NCBI GenBank assembly: GCA_038277395.1
Contig: CM076190.1
Span: 229,744,082 to 229,808,081 of the forward strand
From: Dryocosmus kuriphilus
Lineage: Eukaryota; Arthropoda; Insecta; Hymenoptera; Cynipidae
Reading direction: 5' to 3'
Length of the DNA: 64,000 nt
The position numbers and the translations under genes were made by a program. Positions 12,171 to 22,708 of the stretch are shown piece after piece; positions within the stretch are counted from its first letter, which is position 1; each line of letters starts with the position of its first letter. Below the pieces are notes generated by a model. That model was not told the origin of the DNA, searched no databases, and was given only the letters and a program-made list of their open reading frames with translations.

Positions 12171-12189
12171 AAATAACATTTTTTAGGTA

Positions 12190-12975
12190 ATGATTCGAAA
12201 ACAATGTCTTCCTAACTATGATCAAATTTTGTGTGTGGAAAGACTCATGGAACAAACCCAAACGAAAGAGTTACTAATAATACTCTCATCTTGAGGTCTT
12301 GTTAACTTTGTTCAAAAAACTAATTTCGTTATTTTGCTTGATCTCACAACTGAAAGGAAGTTTCGGATGAAAACTGTTAAAGGCTTCAACTACCATTTCT
12401 AACATATTTAAAGAACACAAAAAAAGGTTTCATCTACAAGCCGAGAGTAAAAAAGGACATCAAAATCCAACTTTTGAAAAGAAAGATTCTTCAAATCCTC
12501 CATTACAATTTCTGCCAAAATCGGAGAAATGACAGAACCTATGGCAGTAACAAACTTTTGTTACAAAAGACTCCTTTGAATTTAAAATAAATGGAATTCA
12601 TAATAAAATCTATCCTCTTTAGAAACTGTTTTTGATCCAATCCAGTGCGTACTTTAATTTTATTGCATCTATTAACAATAGCTATTATAACCAAATCCGA
12701 ACGTGTGTTTGAAAACATTGCCAGAGCATCCAAAGAAATCATGAGACACTCATCCGGAACCTTTTTTGTTTTATAAATTTTTGCAATTCCAAACTTTTTT
12801 TTATGCTATATTTGACACATCAATGGAGTCTTTGATAATCAAATTAAAATTTTGTTCTAAAAATTTAGTAGGAGTGTTTGTGATATAAACAATTACCCTT
12901 AAAGGATGATTATCATTATGCATCTTCCTCACACCATAATATATAGCAAGAACCGAATCCTGAGTATTGACATCT
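12190..12975 (-). pseudogene. Penelope-like element reverse transcriptase remnant
   Basis: Read on the minus strand, the order of motifs is that of Penelope-like RTs. First comes IYYGVRKMHNDNHPLRVIV (family: FYGLPKIHK..PLRPIVSS). An ITNTPTKFLEQNF stretch follows, then ISLDALAMFSN (motif A region, family VSLFTNIP), then IYFKFKGVF (TYFxFNGxxY) and GSVISPILAEIVMEDL (family GSPLSPIIADIVMEDLE). A decayed SRLVDETFF follows where YVDD would be expected, and then FNSFHPKLPFSCEI. At least one frameshift in a poly-A run (about 12800) and several stops break it, and the YVDD acidic pair reads DE. No GIY-YIG endonuclease is visible downstream. It overlaps the end of exon 3 of the secreted-protein gene model, so it may have truncated that gene. 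Confidence 0.8.
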
Positions 12976-13690
12976 GTCCATCTAATGTAGTATTGAAATC
13001 ATTGTCTAATTTTTCCCAGCAGGGAAGAAAACCATCATCATGAGTTAGAACTCCCGAAAACGTCCTGACGTGATGATAAGCATTTTGCGATACGAATGTA
13101 ATAGTCGTTTCAGATGATGGATTTACGACCCTGAGTTCTACGAAATATGTCGGTAAGTAATAGTCAGTTCGTATTTGTATCTAAGAGCGATTAAAGATAT
13201 AATTCTAACTACCAATATGATCGTCAGGTTTGAGAGGGTGCATATCTGAATATAAATTAACCATATTCGGAAAGCGTATGTAATGGCGAAATGGTAGATC
13301 ATGTTCTTGAGGTTGGCTATAAACAAATCCTGTAAAAACCTGGCCACCTTTGACTTCTACATAAGCGCAGCTTCCTATATGAATATCGTAATACTGCGGT
13401 GGTTGAATCTCACCATGAGTACTGGTTGTAGGTCTTCCGGGCGCCTCACCGGTTACTGTAAAAAAAGTATCAATTTATGAAGTTTTTACTTACTGGAAAA
13501 ATAACTATTAGTAAATAGATCCGCAGGGAATGTTCTGCCCCTTACCAATTAGACTCAGTGATGTATTTCTCAATGAGTCAAATTTAGAGAGTACCGAACG
13601 AGTTACCGCGCATCCAGCCAGAAGCCAACTTGACACGTATGAAAATGCGTATGTCAAATAAATAAAAAAACTCACGGAAACGAAAATCAT
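12929..13690 (-). CDS. Three-exon gene for a secreted protein of unknown family
   Basis: Exon 1 is 13690-13546, exon 2 13455-13213 and exon 3 13137-12929 (minus strand). Introns are 90 and 75 nt with GTAAGG..CAG and GTAGTT..TAG ends, and both are phase 1. Joined, the frame gives 198 codons plus stop. The start is chosen because MIFVSVSFFIYLTYAF is a strong signal peptide and a TATA box lies upstream. The mature part contains PPQYYDIHIGSCAYVEV, FTGFVYSQPQEHDLPF, HYIRFPNMVNLYSDMH and TTITFVSQNAYHHVRTF, with few cysteines. I recognise no family. The last about 15 codons run into Penelope-like sequence, so the true C terminus may be lost or the gene truncated. It has normal codon variety, unlike the surrounding AT-rich repeats. 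Function is unknown; secretion is inferred. Confidence 0.6.
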
Positions 13691-13769
13691 AGCTTATCCT
13701 TTTTTTGAGTTATGAGTGGTTAGAAGAATCAGATAAGATGCACTCAACGTATTCAAGTAGTAGCTAGAT

Positions 13770-13786
13770 TTATAAATATTTATAAC
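13770..13786 (-). promoter_or_regulatory. TATA box of the 13 kb secreted-protein gene
   Basis: The minus strand reads TTATAAATATTTATAAA, about 85-95 bases upstream of the ATG at 13690. A start of transcription about 30 bases further on, near TTGAGTGC (about 13745), would give a short leader. It is consistent with a highly expressed small gene but unproven. Confidence 0.45.
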
Positions 13787-13942
13787 TGCTTTCAGCTTTA
13801 CGCAGGAACAACGGCCGACATTTAGTGGCTTTCTGGCCATATATTTTTATCAAACAGTTTTTGTTCCACTTCAAATTATGGACATTTACCAAAAATTTTA
13901 TTTGAATTACTAACATTGCACTCTGTTTTGTCTTAACTTAAT

Positions 13943-14820
13943 TTAAATATGCCTTGATAAGCATTGAGCAAAAGCATTCTTCAGTCTCAAAATGTAACTA
14001 TCAATATCTATGGAATTAATTTTATGTCTTTGCCAATATGTACTGAAATTGTGGTGAATGGACTCACCGGCCTATTCCGACCATACACCCAATTCTTCGT
14101 TGTTGATAAAGTTGACACATTGTTGAATGTGATTTAATAAAGTATATTCTTTTAATGTCTCCAAAATGTTTGGTATAATATCAAAAGGCATTCTTAACTC
14201 TCTTAAACGTAGGTGTAAATACGCTGAAACCTTCTTTATAGAACAGCAGGCCTCAACAACTTTGTTCAACGCTTTAAAGGCGCTAATATAGGGCTGATTT
14301 TTTTGTTGGTCATTTCTGAATCATTCAGTTTATCAGCTTCTTTTAGAAGTTTTCTACAAGCATTAACCTCAAAAACATTACCATGGTAACTTTTGGCAAC
14401 AAGATGTAACTTTGTAGCCCATTTTAAAGCTTTTTCTTTCCAAAATAATTTTATTAAACAACCCCAAAAAATATGGATTACAAATCGTTGTAAACAAATG
14501 AAATTCAAGGACAATAGACATTTCAAGAACGTATATATCATAGTTTTCTTGAATGAGAGAAGAATTAGTTGTACTGTGACACATTCTGGTATGTACTTTG
14601 CATTTATGTATTGAAACTTACTTTTCAAAATTTTTCTTAAGATCACCATAATTTTTTAACGCGCCAGATTCTCTATCATTCAGTTTCGTTGAGCTGTCAG
14701 CTTTTAGGTTCAGTATGGCATCATTGGATTTATGTTGTAAACCTTTAAGTGAAACACAATAGTATGGGCAAGGAAATATTGATGATGTTGTTTGCTGGCC
14801 GTTAACTATAAGCAAGAGCT
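13943..14820 (-). pseudogene. Broken transposon-associated gene of unknown function
   Basis: On the minus strand three frames carry one protein in order. 14820-14620 has SSIFPCPYYCVSLKGLQHKS. 14649-14266 has EKALKWATKLHLVAKSYHGN, then FEVNACRKLLKEADKLND. 14269-13943 has LRELRMPFDIIPNILETLK, then NNEELGVWSE, a TAG stop, AGESIHHNFSTYW and a final stop at 13943. The set 'CPYC ... NYHGxxFEGNACRKLLK ... LGLWSEQAxESIHxxF' matches a protein family I recall from many insect and cnidarian genomes, where it seems to be transposon-derived. The breaks are at least two frameshifts (about 14500 and 14270) and the in-frame TAG. No terminal repeats were found. Confidence 0.6.
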
Positions 14821-14922
14821 AAATGTTAAAAATTTAAAGTCTACAAACATTTGTTTTTAAAAAATAAGGGGTCAGAAAGACGCTACGAGCCCGTCGTTCA
14901 TTCTGCCTAATGCTAAAAATGA

Positions 14923-16195
14923 TTATATTACACTTATTATTATTATAGCAATAAGCCGTTTCCCTTTCGGGGTAAAGGTAAACTCTCTCAGTTCTAGCCT
15001 CGTTACATTACCAACGATTAGGAAATTTGTACGATTTTTGAAGAAAAGTAGTCTGTATTGAAAGTTATTGATTATAGGTCGATCCAGAACTTTCACGCTG
15101 TTCTTTCGCACGACACACTAGTCCCACAACACAGCTCCAGCCCAGGTCGCTGATCGATCCTTTTAGCAATCATCCCTGATGGACAGCGTCGCACAGCCAT
15201 ATGTGGATCCATACGCTAGATCCAATCCATATTTACTAGGCAAATCCCTCCACCAGGGCCCATGAGTATCCAAAATCATTCGTTGCAGGCGGTCTTCGCC
15301 CATTTCTTATAGACAATTTTTCACCATACATTTCTATCCTGACATACAACCTTTGTTTCCTTTATATCCATACCTCTTTTCATGCAAGATCTTGTATTCC
15401 TATGGCTGTATATATCTTGTCACTTGAGAGCCGCGTTCACATATTCCGACCATTATTTCCTCGGTCTACCTCCCGGTGTGTGACAGTTCACTTTTCCGAG
15501 AAATACTTGCTTCGTCAAACGTTCTTCATCCATTCTTTTAACATCACCAAACCATCTCAACAAGTTTCTTTCACTCTTATCCATCAGAGCTTCTTCTACG
15601 CCACGTTCTTTCAGAACCACTTGTTAGTGACTCTATCTATTCGTGTTTTACCGCAAATATTCCGCAGAAAATGCATTCCAACATCCTTCATTTTACTTCT
15701 GTCCTTTTCTTGGCATGTCCAAGTCTCGCTAGCATACGTCAAAGTAGGAGCAAGTGCATAATTGTATATTGCAATTTTTGCTTTCTTTGTCACATTTTTA
15801 CTTCTGTTGATGGCTCCTGTACTGCCTATAACTTTACGGCATTCGTTTATACATCTGGCTCTATCTACCTTTCCATCAACAGTAAGCAAGCATCCAAGAT
15901 ACACGAAATGGTCAACTTGTTCAACTCCCTTTCCATTTAGAGCAAAATTGCATACTTTTTTCTCATTGCTTCTTTCGGACACGATAATTTTTGTTTTATT
16001 CATAATAATCTTGAAAGCCATATTCTTCGCGCTATCATTTAGTCTGCTCAACATTCTCTGAAAATTTTCCACAAGATTTTTCCATAAGTACTGCATCGTC
16101 TGCAAAAGTCAAGCTAAACACTTTCTCTTATCCGAGATCAGCACCTTCATCGTCTAAGCGCGCCATTCTTATATATATATATATATATATATATA
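14923..16195 (-). pseudogene. LINE-A copy 1, 3' part: RT C-terminal half and 3' UTR
   Basis: Minus strand. It begins at an (AT)n tract (16172-16195) and reads ARLDDEGADLG, then LTFADDAVLM (the FADD catalytic box, about 16110). The long frame 16105-15611 follows with NKTKIIVSERSNEKKVCNFA, DHFVYLGCLLTVDGKV and APTLTYASETWTCQEKDRSK. The C-terminal region and 3' UTR (14923-15600) match LINE-A copy 2 at about 59450-59880, including the tail ending in ATAATAATAATAA. Stops and frameshifts break it; for example, a TAA follows ADLG. It is the continuation of 19062-20032 across an insertion. Confidence 0.8.
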
Positions 16196-19061
16196 GTGAC
16201 TTCTTGATTCCGTGTTTATTTCTAAACAAACTAATAATTACATGTGAAGTGTCACACGTGAGTAAAATACGTTATTTCCAATGTGATTGCAAACCATTTA
16301 TTCAATACCCCTGACTAACCTGTCTACACATAGTTCAACTACCTGGCTATAACATATTTCCTACTTCTCTATTTTCTCAATAGCGGAAGGCGCGGTAGTG
16401 TCTGAGATTATTCTGAGTACTTCTTAAGGATTAAAATGCCACATCTAATTTATCTTATAATGCTATGATATAGAAATTAAGGAAGGTGATTATGAGGGCT
16501 TTTATGCCTCTTCATTTCGACATATATTCTTTTCTAGTACATTAGTAACCGCAGGGCACTTGTTATCTTGTTCCTATTGTCCCTTCAACAAGCTGAAGTT
16601 TAGGTAGCTAGGGGTGAGTTTTACCGCGCTGTACCTAGCAGGGGACTTAGTGCCCGTCCACAAATTCTATCTGATTTACGGAGGTTATAAGATCATCCTC
16701 CCAACATGAACCTAGTCCAAGAAAGAACACTTTCAAATTTAATTTGTTTTGATGGTGATAATTTACAAATTGAAAGAGGTTTCATCGCAACACTTGATGC
16801 TATGTCGAAAGTGTAGGATGCAATCCAGCTTTATACTAGAATTAAATGATTGTCTCTAATAGTATTTTCAACCTTGTCGCTTTACCGAAAGTTAGGGATA
16901 AATCCCACCTTCTGCCGGGTTTGTAAATGTTATACTTGGAATATTTTGTTCTCCCAATTTATATAAAAAAATGAAGTTAATAAAGGAGACCTTTCTTTTC
17001 ATCAATCTGAATTAATAACGGCTAACCTGTATCCTCACCAAGTTGCACATGGAATTTCCTTTCTTTTGTTTATAATCCAACTCTCTATTCTTATTAATTA
17101 TGGCTCACGCTCGATAGCTTTGTTAATTAACTATTATCCTTCTCTAATATAAACAATGGTATAAAGTATGTCTATCAAGATTCTAATTCTCCAAAATTCT
17201 CGCGGGCTTGCTCGTTATAAACATTCTCTGGGAAACCGTTCTTACAAAATTCTCTCTCTTGTGAGTCGCTCTATATATAATATTCTCTTTCGAAAGTCGC
17301 AAAAAGGAAGTTTCACAACGCAGCGCATTAAAGAAAGACACGAGGGCAGAAAAATAAGAAAAAGTCTCCGAATTCCCTTACTGACAAGAGTTAAAGGTAA
17401 ATCCCGCTCTTCTCAAGAGAAATAGAAGAAGAAGAAAAATCTTCCCGCTTCGCGGGCATATTCTCATCGCGCGCTTCGCGTGATGTATGAGGGCGCCTAG
17501 GGCGCGCGGTCTGGTGGTCGTCGCGCTTCGCGCTCCGATATATCTAAGCCTCGCCCTTTGCGCTCGGTTGTTTCTGGTCCTTGCACATCGTGCTCGGAAT
17601 TCGTTGCGTGGGTCTTAAAATTCCAAAATACCTACTTTTAATGAGATTATTAAATTTGAATTTTTTATTAAAAACTACAAAAGAAATAATTTTGCTCAAG
17701 GTTCTATCGACCTTAAGGAATAAATTCTCATTACGACACTCGACAATTACATTTTTTATACACAAATTGTAGATCGGTAAAGTTTTGTTGAGATTTTCCA
17801 AATTTTTACAATGCAGTATTTCAATTCTTAAAAGTAAAACGATGAGTCTTATAAATAAATTTTGTAGCTGTTTCCAAGGCAAACAAATCTGCTTGTTAAT
17901 ATTTTCTCATATCTAGCATAGTTTTGATGAAAAGTGGTTTTCTTTATATTTCATAACATATTTCACGAATAGCTCAAAAACTAGGCATCTCTTCAAAAAA
18001 ATGATCGGGTCAAATTTGTAGATCTTTTTGAGGTGCGCATTTCGTTTATTATCGTTTTTCCGTATCTTGCATAGTTTAGCGGAAAATTCTAATTATTAAT
18101 TTTTAATAACGTTTTCACGATTTAAAAAAAAAACGTGCATTTTATCAAAAAATTATTAATACAAGATTTGCAGATCTTTTTAAGCTGAACAACTTTATTT
18201 ATCATCATTTTTTTCATATCTGGATTATTTTGGCAAGAAAACACAGTTCCTTGTTTTTAATAACTTTTTCTCGATTGAAGAAAAAACCGTGCATTGTATC
18301 AAAGAATGGTTGAAATAAAATTTGTCGATTTTTTTGAGATGAACAATTTTACTCTCTACTGTTCTTTTTTTGTATCTCGCATAGCTTAGCCGAAAAATTG
18401 ATTTTTTGATTTTATAAAAACCGCTTTTGGTGGATAAAACCATAAGTGGTTAAAAACCGCCGGCTAGCGAACTCGTCCTCTACTTTTGGACTCTGAAGAA
18501 GTGTGCCAAAGCGCAATCCAATCTGATAAATCTTTCAAGTGTTATCGCAGTAACAGACGCCGACAACGGCGACGACAATGACAACGACGAAAGCGACAAC
18601 AACAACAACAGACACAGACACCGTCGTGAAAACTGTTTCTTCTCACTCAGAGGTCTCAAAACGCGGAGATTTGATAAAATCGGCGAAAGTCATTTTTCAA
18701 ATAAAACTAATACCTTCTCATTGAGATGAGAATGTAAGAAAGACTTTTCCCTTATTGACAAGAGTTAGGGATAAATCCCGCTCTTCTCAAGAGAACTCGA
18801 TGTGGGAAAGCTTTCCGGAGTTAGAGGACCTCGGGTTCCTGCTGCTGGATGGTATCTCCCGTTTTCGCCTTCGTTCGGTCTTTTTAAGGACATCTCCTCT
18901 CACATACACTACACTACGTCACAATCTGGAGCGCGGTTGGGTTTCACGACACTTGCGCGTGGGCGGGAATCCTGCACGTTAAGTTCTCTGCCAGTTTTTC
19001 TTATATGCAGGGATTTTGCCTACGTAAAGGCCACGTAGATTTAATTTACATATCACAATAT
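16196..19061. mobile_element. About 2.87 kb insertion at the (AT)n tract of LINE-A
   Basis: LINE-A coding sequence is continuous except for this block, and an (AT)n run flanks it on both sides. LINE-A copy 2 has the (AT)n (58645-58668) without an insert, which shows that this is an insertion. The ends are GTGACTTCTTG.. and ..ACATATCAC, so only GTGA/TCAC is inverted. It contains element B (17480-18735), a 42-bp direct repeat at 17382-17423 and 18757-18798 (TAAATCCCGCTCTTCTCAAG), and no recognisable protein. Class unknown. Confidence 0.65.
17480..18735 (+). repeat. Element B, copy 1
   Basis: This block matches 55865-57130 in the same orientation over its whole length. It opens with CGCGCTTCGCGCTTCG-type hairpin-rich sequence and continues with about five tandem units of roughly 140-150 bases containing TTTTGTAGATCTTTTTGAG and TATCTTGCATAGTTT. 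It then has a GACAACGAC-rich stretch and ends at CCTTCTCATTGAGATGAGAA. No coding capacity is convincing. It is a repeat family of unknown class. Confidence 0.75.
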
Positions 19062-20032
19062 ATATATATATATATATATTGAATAACCACGGCGATATGA
19101 CGCAACCTTGCAAGTCTCCCTGCTTGATATGAAACCAGTCACTCAGTTGTTCATTTACCCTTACACTCGCTCTACTATCTTCATATATTGCTTTCATTGA
19201 TTTAGGAAGCCAAACATTGACTCCATACTCTTTCAGAACTTCCCAAAGTTTAACTCTATCCACCCTGCCGAAAGCTTTCTCCAGGTTAATGAACGCACAA
19301 TAAATCTTTTTCTTTACTCTTAAACTTTTTTCTGTAATCTGCCGCAAGCTAAATACTTGATCTGTACATGATGCCCCATATCTTGTCTTTCATTATTTCC
19401 ATGATTTTGCGAACAAGTATTTAGCTAAATACTTTAGCTGGGGTACTAAATAAGCTGATAGCTCTGTACTTAGTGCAGTCGCCCTTATCTCCTTTTCCCT
19501 TGTAAGTTGGAACGATGATCACCTTTCTCCAATCATTTGGAATTTTTCCATTCACAGCACACACGTTCACCAATTCGGTCAACCACAAAAACAGAAATTC
19601 TTCGCCGGTTTTAAGCATTTCAGACGTAGTTCCATCTACACCAGCAGCCTAACCATTATTTAGATGCTCAATTATCGCCTTAATGCTGAACACTTTAATC
19701 CCCACCTCGTCACCTTGAAAAGGATTTTCTAATGTACCTTCCTCTTTATTATAGATGTTATGCTCTATAGCTTCACTTCAATACAACGTCTCGAAAAAAG
19801 CTTTCACACAGTCCTTCACTTTGTGTCCCACACAATATCGCCATCAGAATTCTCAATTCGGATCAAATCGTTACTACTACTTACTTTCCTAGTTTTCTTC
19901 ACCCATTTCCAGAATAGCATCTTATTTCCTTCGAAATCACTTTGCGTTTTTCTATCTTCATCCGCTTTGAGTTTATCCTTGCTTTCATTGATAATTTGTT
20001 TAATTTTCTCTTTTTGTCTCCATAATCGATTC
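19062..20032 (-). pseudogene. LINE-A copy 1, middle part: linker and RT motifs up to the (AT)n tract
   Basis: Minus strand. 20032-19816 has NRLWRQKEKIKQIINESKDK and MLFWKWVKKTRKV. 19618-19421 has IPNDWRKVIIVPTYKGKGDK and DCTKYRAISLFSTPAKVFS. 19347-19062 has CAFINLEKAFGRVDRVKLWE and GCVISPWLFNIYIYIY. The motif A aspartates read N and G (FINLEKAFG instead of F-DLEKAYD), so the copy is catalytically dead. The frame enters an (AT)n run at the codons for NIY, where the 2.87-kb insertion sits. Confidence 0.82.
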
Positions 20033-20539
20033 CACAGCCCCACAAAAAAAAATTTTTTCTGTGCACGTGACCAGACCACCATATCTATATGTTTTTGGGG
20101 TCGCTGAGTCCGAATACGGGGTCCGTTTTTCTCCATCAGGTCAGGGTCAAGGTCATTTCAAGGTCAAATCAAGATTATTCCACGAATGTGAACCAGATGC
20201 CGTTTTTGTATATTTTTGAGGTCCCTGAATCCGAATTCGAGATCTGTTTGTCTCTATCAGGGAAGGGTCAAGGTCATTTCAAGCTTAAATCGAGGAAAAA
20301 GCCTGTGAACAGACACAATTACTACATCTATACGTTTTTGGGGTCGCTGAGTCCGAATCCGGGGTCCGTTTTTCTCCATCAGGTAAGGGTCAAGGTCATT
20401 TCAAGGATAAATCGAGGAAAACCCCTGTGAACAGACACAACTACCACATGTATACGTTTTTAGGGTCGCTGAGTAAACAGAGACAGACATTATAACTATA
20501 TGTATCATCGATTTAGAAAATATCGAGAACCTTCATTTA

Positions 20540-22353
20540 TCTATCGCTTTGTATGGTATCTTTCTCTTTTCTTTTTAAATGATCGTACAAGTGACTCTCT
20601 TTTACGCTTGACTCCTTTCTTATTACTTTCTCTCTTCAATGACCAGCAGTAATCAGCCATCATGTTCACATCCCACCGCCCTTGATATCTTTTTTCCATT
20701 TCCTTGATATCTTGGTGGACCCTCTCTCCCTGCTCCTCACTGAAATCCCCTAGATTCTGTGAAAATTAATCTATATATATGAATGCAAATAATGTAATTT
20801 TGAATTCATCAAACATCCTAGTTCCTTATAGATTTCCAACATTCGATCCACTATTTTCTTGTACTCTACGCTTTCATTATTCCCAAGAAAATTTTGTACA
20901 ACTTCTTTGAAACTGACCCATGCTGCTCTTTCCCTGTCAGTCATTACAAGAACATACTCATTATCTTTTAACAATTCACGTATGTGTGGTCCATCAAAGA
21001 CACCTTCATTAATTTTTGCATCACTGAGTTTAGGGAATTTTTTCTTCAAATATTTAAAGCACTCTCCTTCTTTATTTAAGGCTTTTACATATTGCTTCAT
21101 CAAGCCGAGTTTGATGTGGAGGGGTGGAAGCAATACCTTACTGCGATCAACCAGTGTTTCGCGTACAATGTTAGCAGAACCAGCCTCGAAAGAGGTTCTG
21201 TTCGGCCATATCTTCGTTATATACTGCTTCTTGCGATCTCTGCTGTCCCATAAACACAAAAAACAAGGATATTTCGTATTTCCAGATTGTTGTCCTAACA
21301 GTATAGTTAAAATCTTAAGATCTCCGCAAATAAGCCAGTTATGCTCAGACTATTTTATTGTCTCTAAAATGAATTTCATCGTACTATATTCTTCTTTAAG
21401 TGCGGTTGAATGAGCTATGGGAATTGAAGCAAAGACATTAGTGTTATGAAGTAATACTGCCTTCAGACTTGTAGTGGAGGAGTCTATAAATAGTCTCCAT
21501 TCATTGTCCTTATAGATTCCTATCTGGAACTCATTCATTAATCCTTCCACATTATTGCAATACACTAATGAAGGTTACCCTATCATCGCAAAATATTTTC
21601 TAAGGTTTTCCTCCCGGTTTCGGTAATATGATATTCTTGTGCCTTTTGAGAGCCAGTTGTTGCCTTTCATGTATGAAGCTAGATATTCCGCTTTATCTTT
21701 AGGTAAATCCAGGTCCCTTACAAGATCATTCAATTCTTTTTGATCTATGACTTTTGGAGTTTCTTCTTGACCATTAGTAGCATAGTATTCACTACTTGTA
21801 CTCATATTTCCATCATCTAAAATATATTCATCTCCATCTTTATATTCATCTTCTTCAGCATCACTAATATTGCATGCATCATTGGTTGACATACTTTCCA
21901 TCGAATCTATTGAACTGTCGCTTTCATCGTCAATATCAATATTTTCCTCTACTGGTCTTACTAACGTTGAAACTTCAGGATATTTGATACTCTGAATATT
22001 TTTTTTATTAATTCCTGTCACTTTTGTCAAACATATATAAAAGTTTGCTGCGCATGATGGCTCTTCCCAATATGCAGGTTTTACAAACTTTAATTTTTCA
22101 GGTTTTTTTCGGAATCATATCTGGTCATCATCATGTAACAAGCACTACATATCTTGCATGGTATCCATTTTTTATCCTGGTTATAAATATCTAATCCAAA
22201 ACAGTTTTTGTAAATATTTTTAATTTTATCGGATATTTGTCTTCGGTCAGCTGATAGGTGGTACTTAGCACATACGTAGCAAAATGCATCAACATTTTTG
22301 TTACAGTAGTGTTCAGATGAAGAACTTGCTACATTTGTTTTTAATGAAGACAC
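20540..22353 (-). pseudogene. Broken gene of the CACTA-like element, putative transposase
   Basis: Four blocks run in one direction. 22353-22090 has a Cys-rich domain with CYVCAKYHLS and CKICSACYMM. 22030-21575 is acidic with EEDEYKDGDEY and then ENLRKYFAMIG. 21565-21350 has EWRLFIDSSTTSLKAVLLHN. 21310-20771 has NTKYPCFLCLWDSRDRKKQY, LPPLHIKLGLMKQYVKALNK and VVQNFLGN. The frame-shifted tail (20760-20540) has DFSEEQGERVHQDIKEMEKR and GRWDVNMMADYCW. I recall this 'CFLCLWDSR ... PPLHIKLGLMKQFVKALD ... SEEQGERFHQDI' family from many insect genomes, always without a known function; transposase is inferred from position. Breaks: a poly-A frameshift near 22100, in-frame TAA at about 21575, TAG at about 21348, and a frameshift near 20770. 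Confidence 0.7.
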
Positions 22354-22377
22354 TGAAGTCTGTTTATTTGAAGAATT

Positions 22378-22708
22378 TGAAGTTGTGTTATGCTTGTTTT
22401 TTTAGGTCCCAGTAGATTTAAGTACCCACGCGTTATGGATCCTGGTCCGATCGCAGGTGAGTCAACCGTCCTGAGGGTGATAACTCTCATGCCTCCTCAG
22501 GTCTAAGTATGAGATCTTTCTGACTTTGACAAGGACAATGTCAACTCGCCGACAGACACACTACGGCTTCATTCCCACACCCGAACGCCCCACTGCAAGG
22601 CAGCGCGCCACGCTGGCTTCGATACCACATGGGACTGGAAAGCGAATCATTCTACACATCTCCTTTCGAAGTAGTTGTCATCGTCACAGTATCCCTCGCG
22701 GTAGCAGG
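22378..22708 (-). mobile_element. 331-bp SINE-like insert sharing sequence with the RTE 5' region
   Basis: The block is flanked by a perfect 12-bp duplication ATTTGAAGAATT (22366-22377 and 22709-22720). Read on the minus strand it matches about 290 bases of the 5' untranslated region of the RTE element (about 28450-28735), with landmarks GTAGAATGATTCGC, GCGCTGCCTTGCAG, GAATGAAGCCGTA and GACTCACCTGCGATCGGA. It ends in an A-rich tail (GACCTAAAAAAAC). It has no 3' end of the RTE, so it looks like a non-autonomous element that shares the RTE leader, not a 5'-truncated copy. Confidence 0.75.

Noticed and set aside
18541..18625. GACAACGAC/AACAAC-rich stretch as an acidic or Gln/Asn-rich coding exon
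   Set aside because: It is a low-complexity part of element B, present in both copies with no shared open frame.
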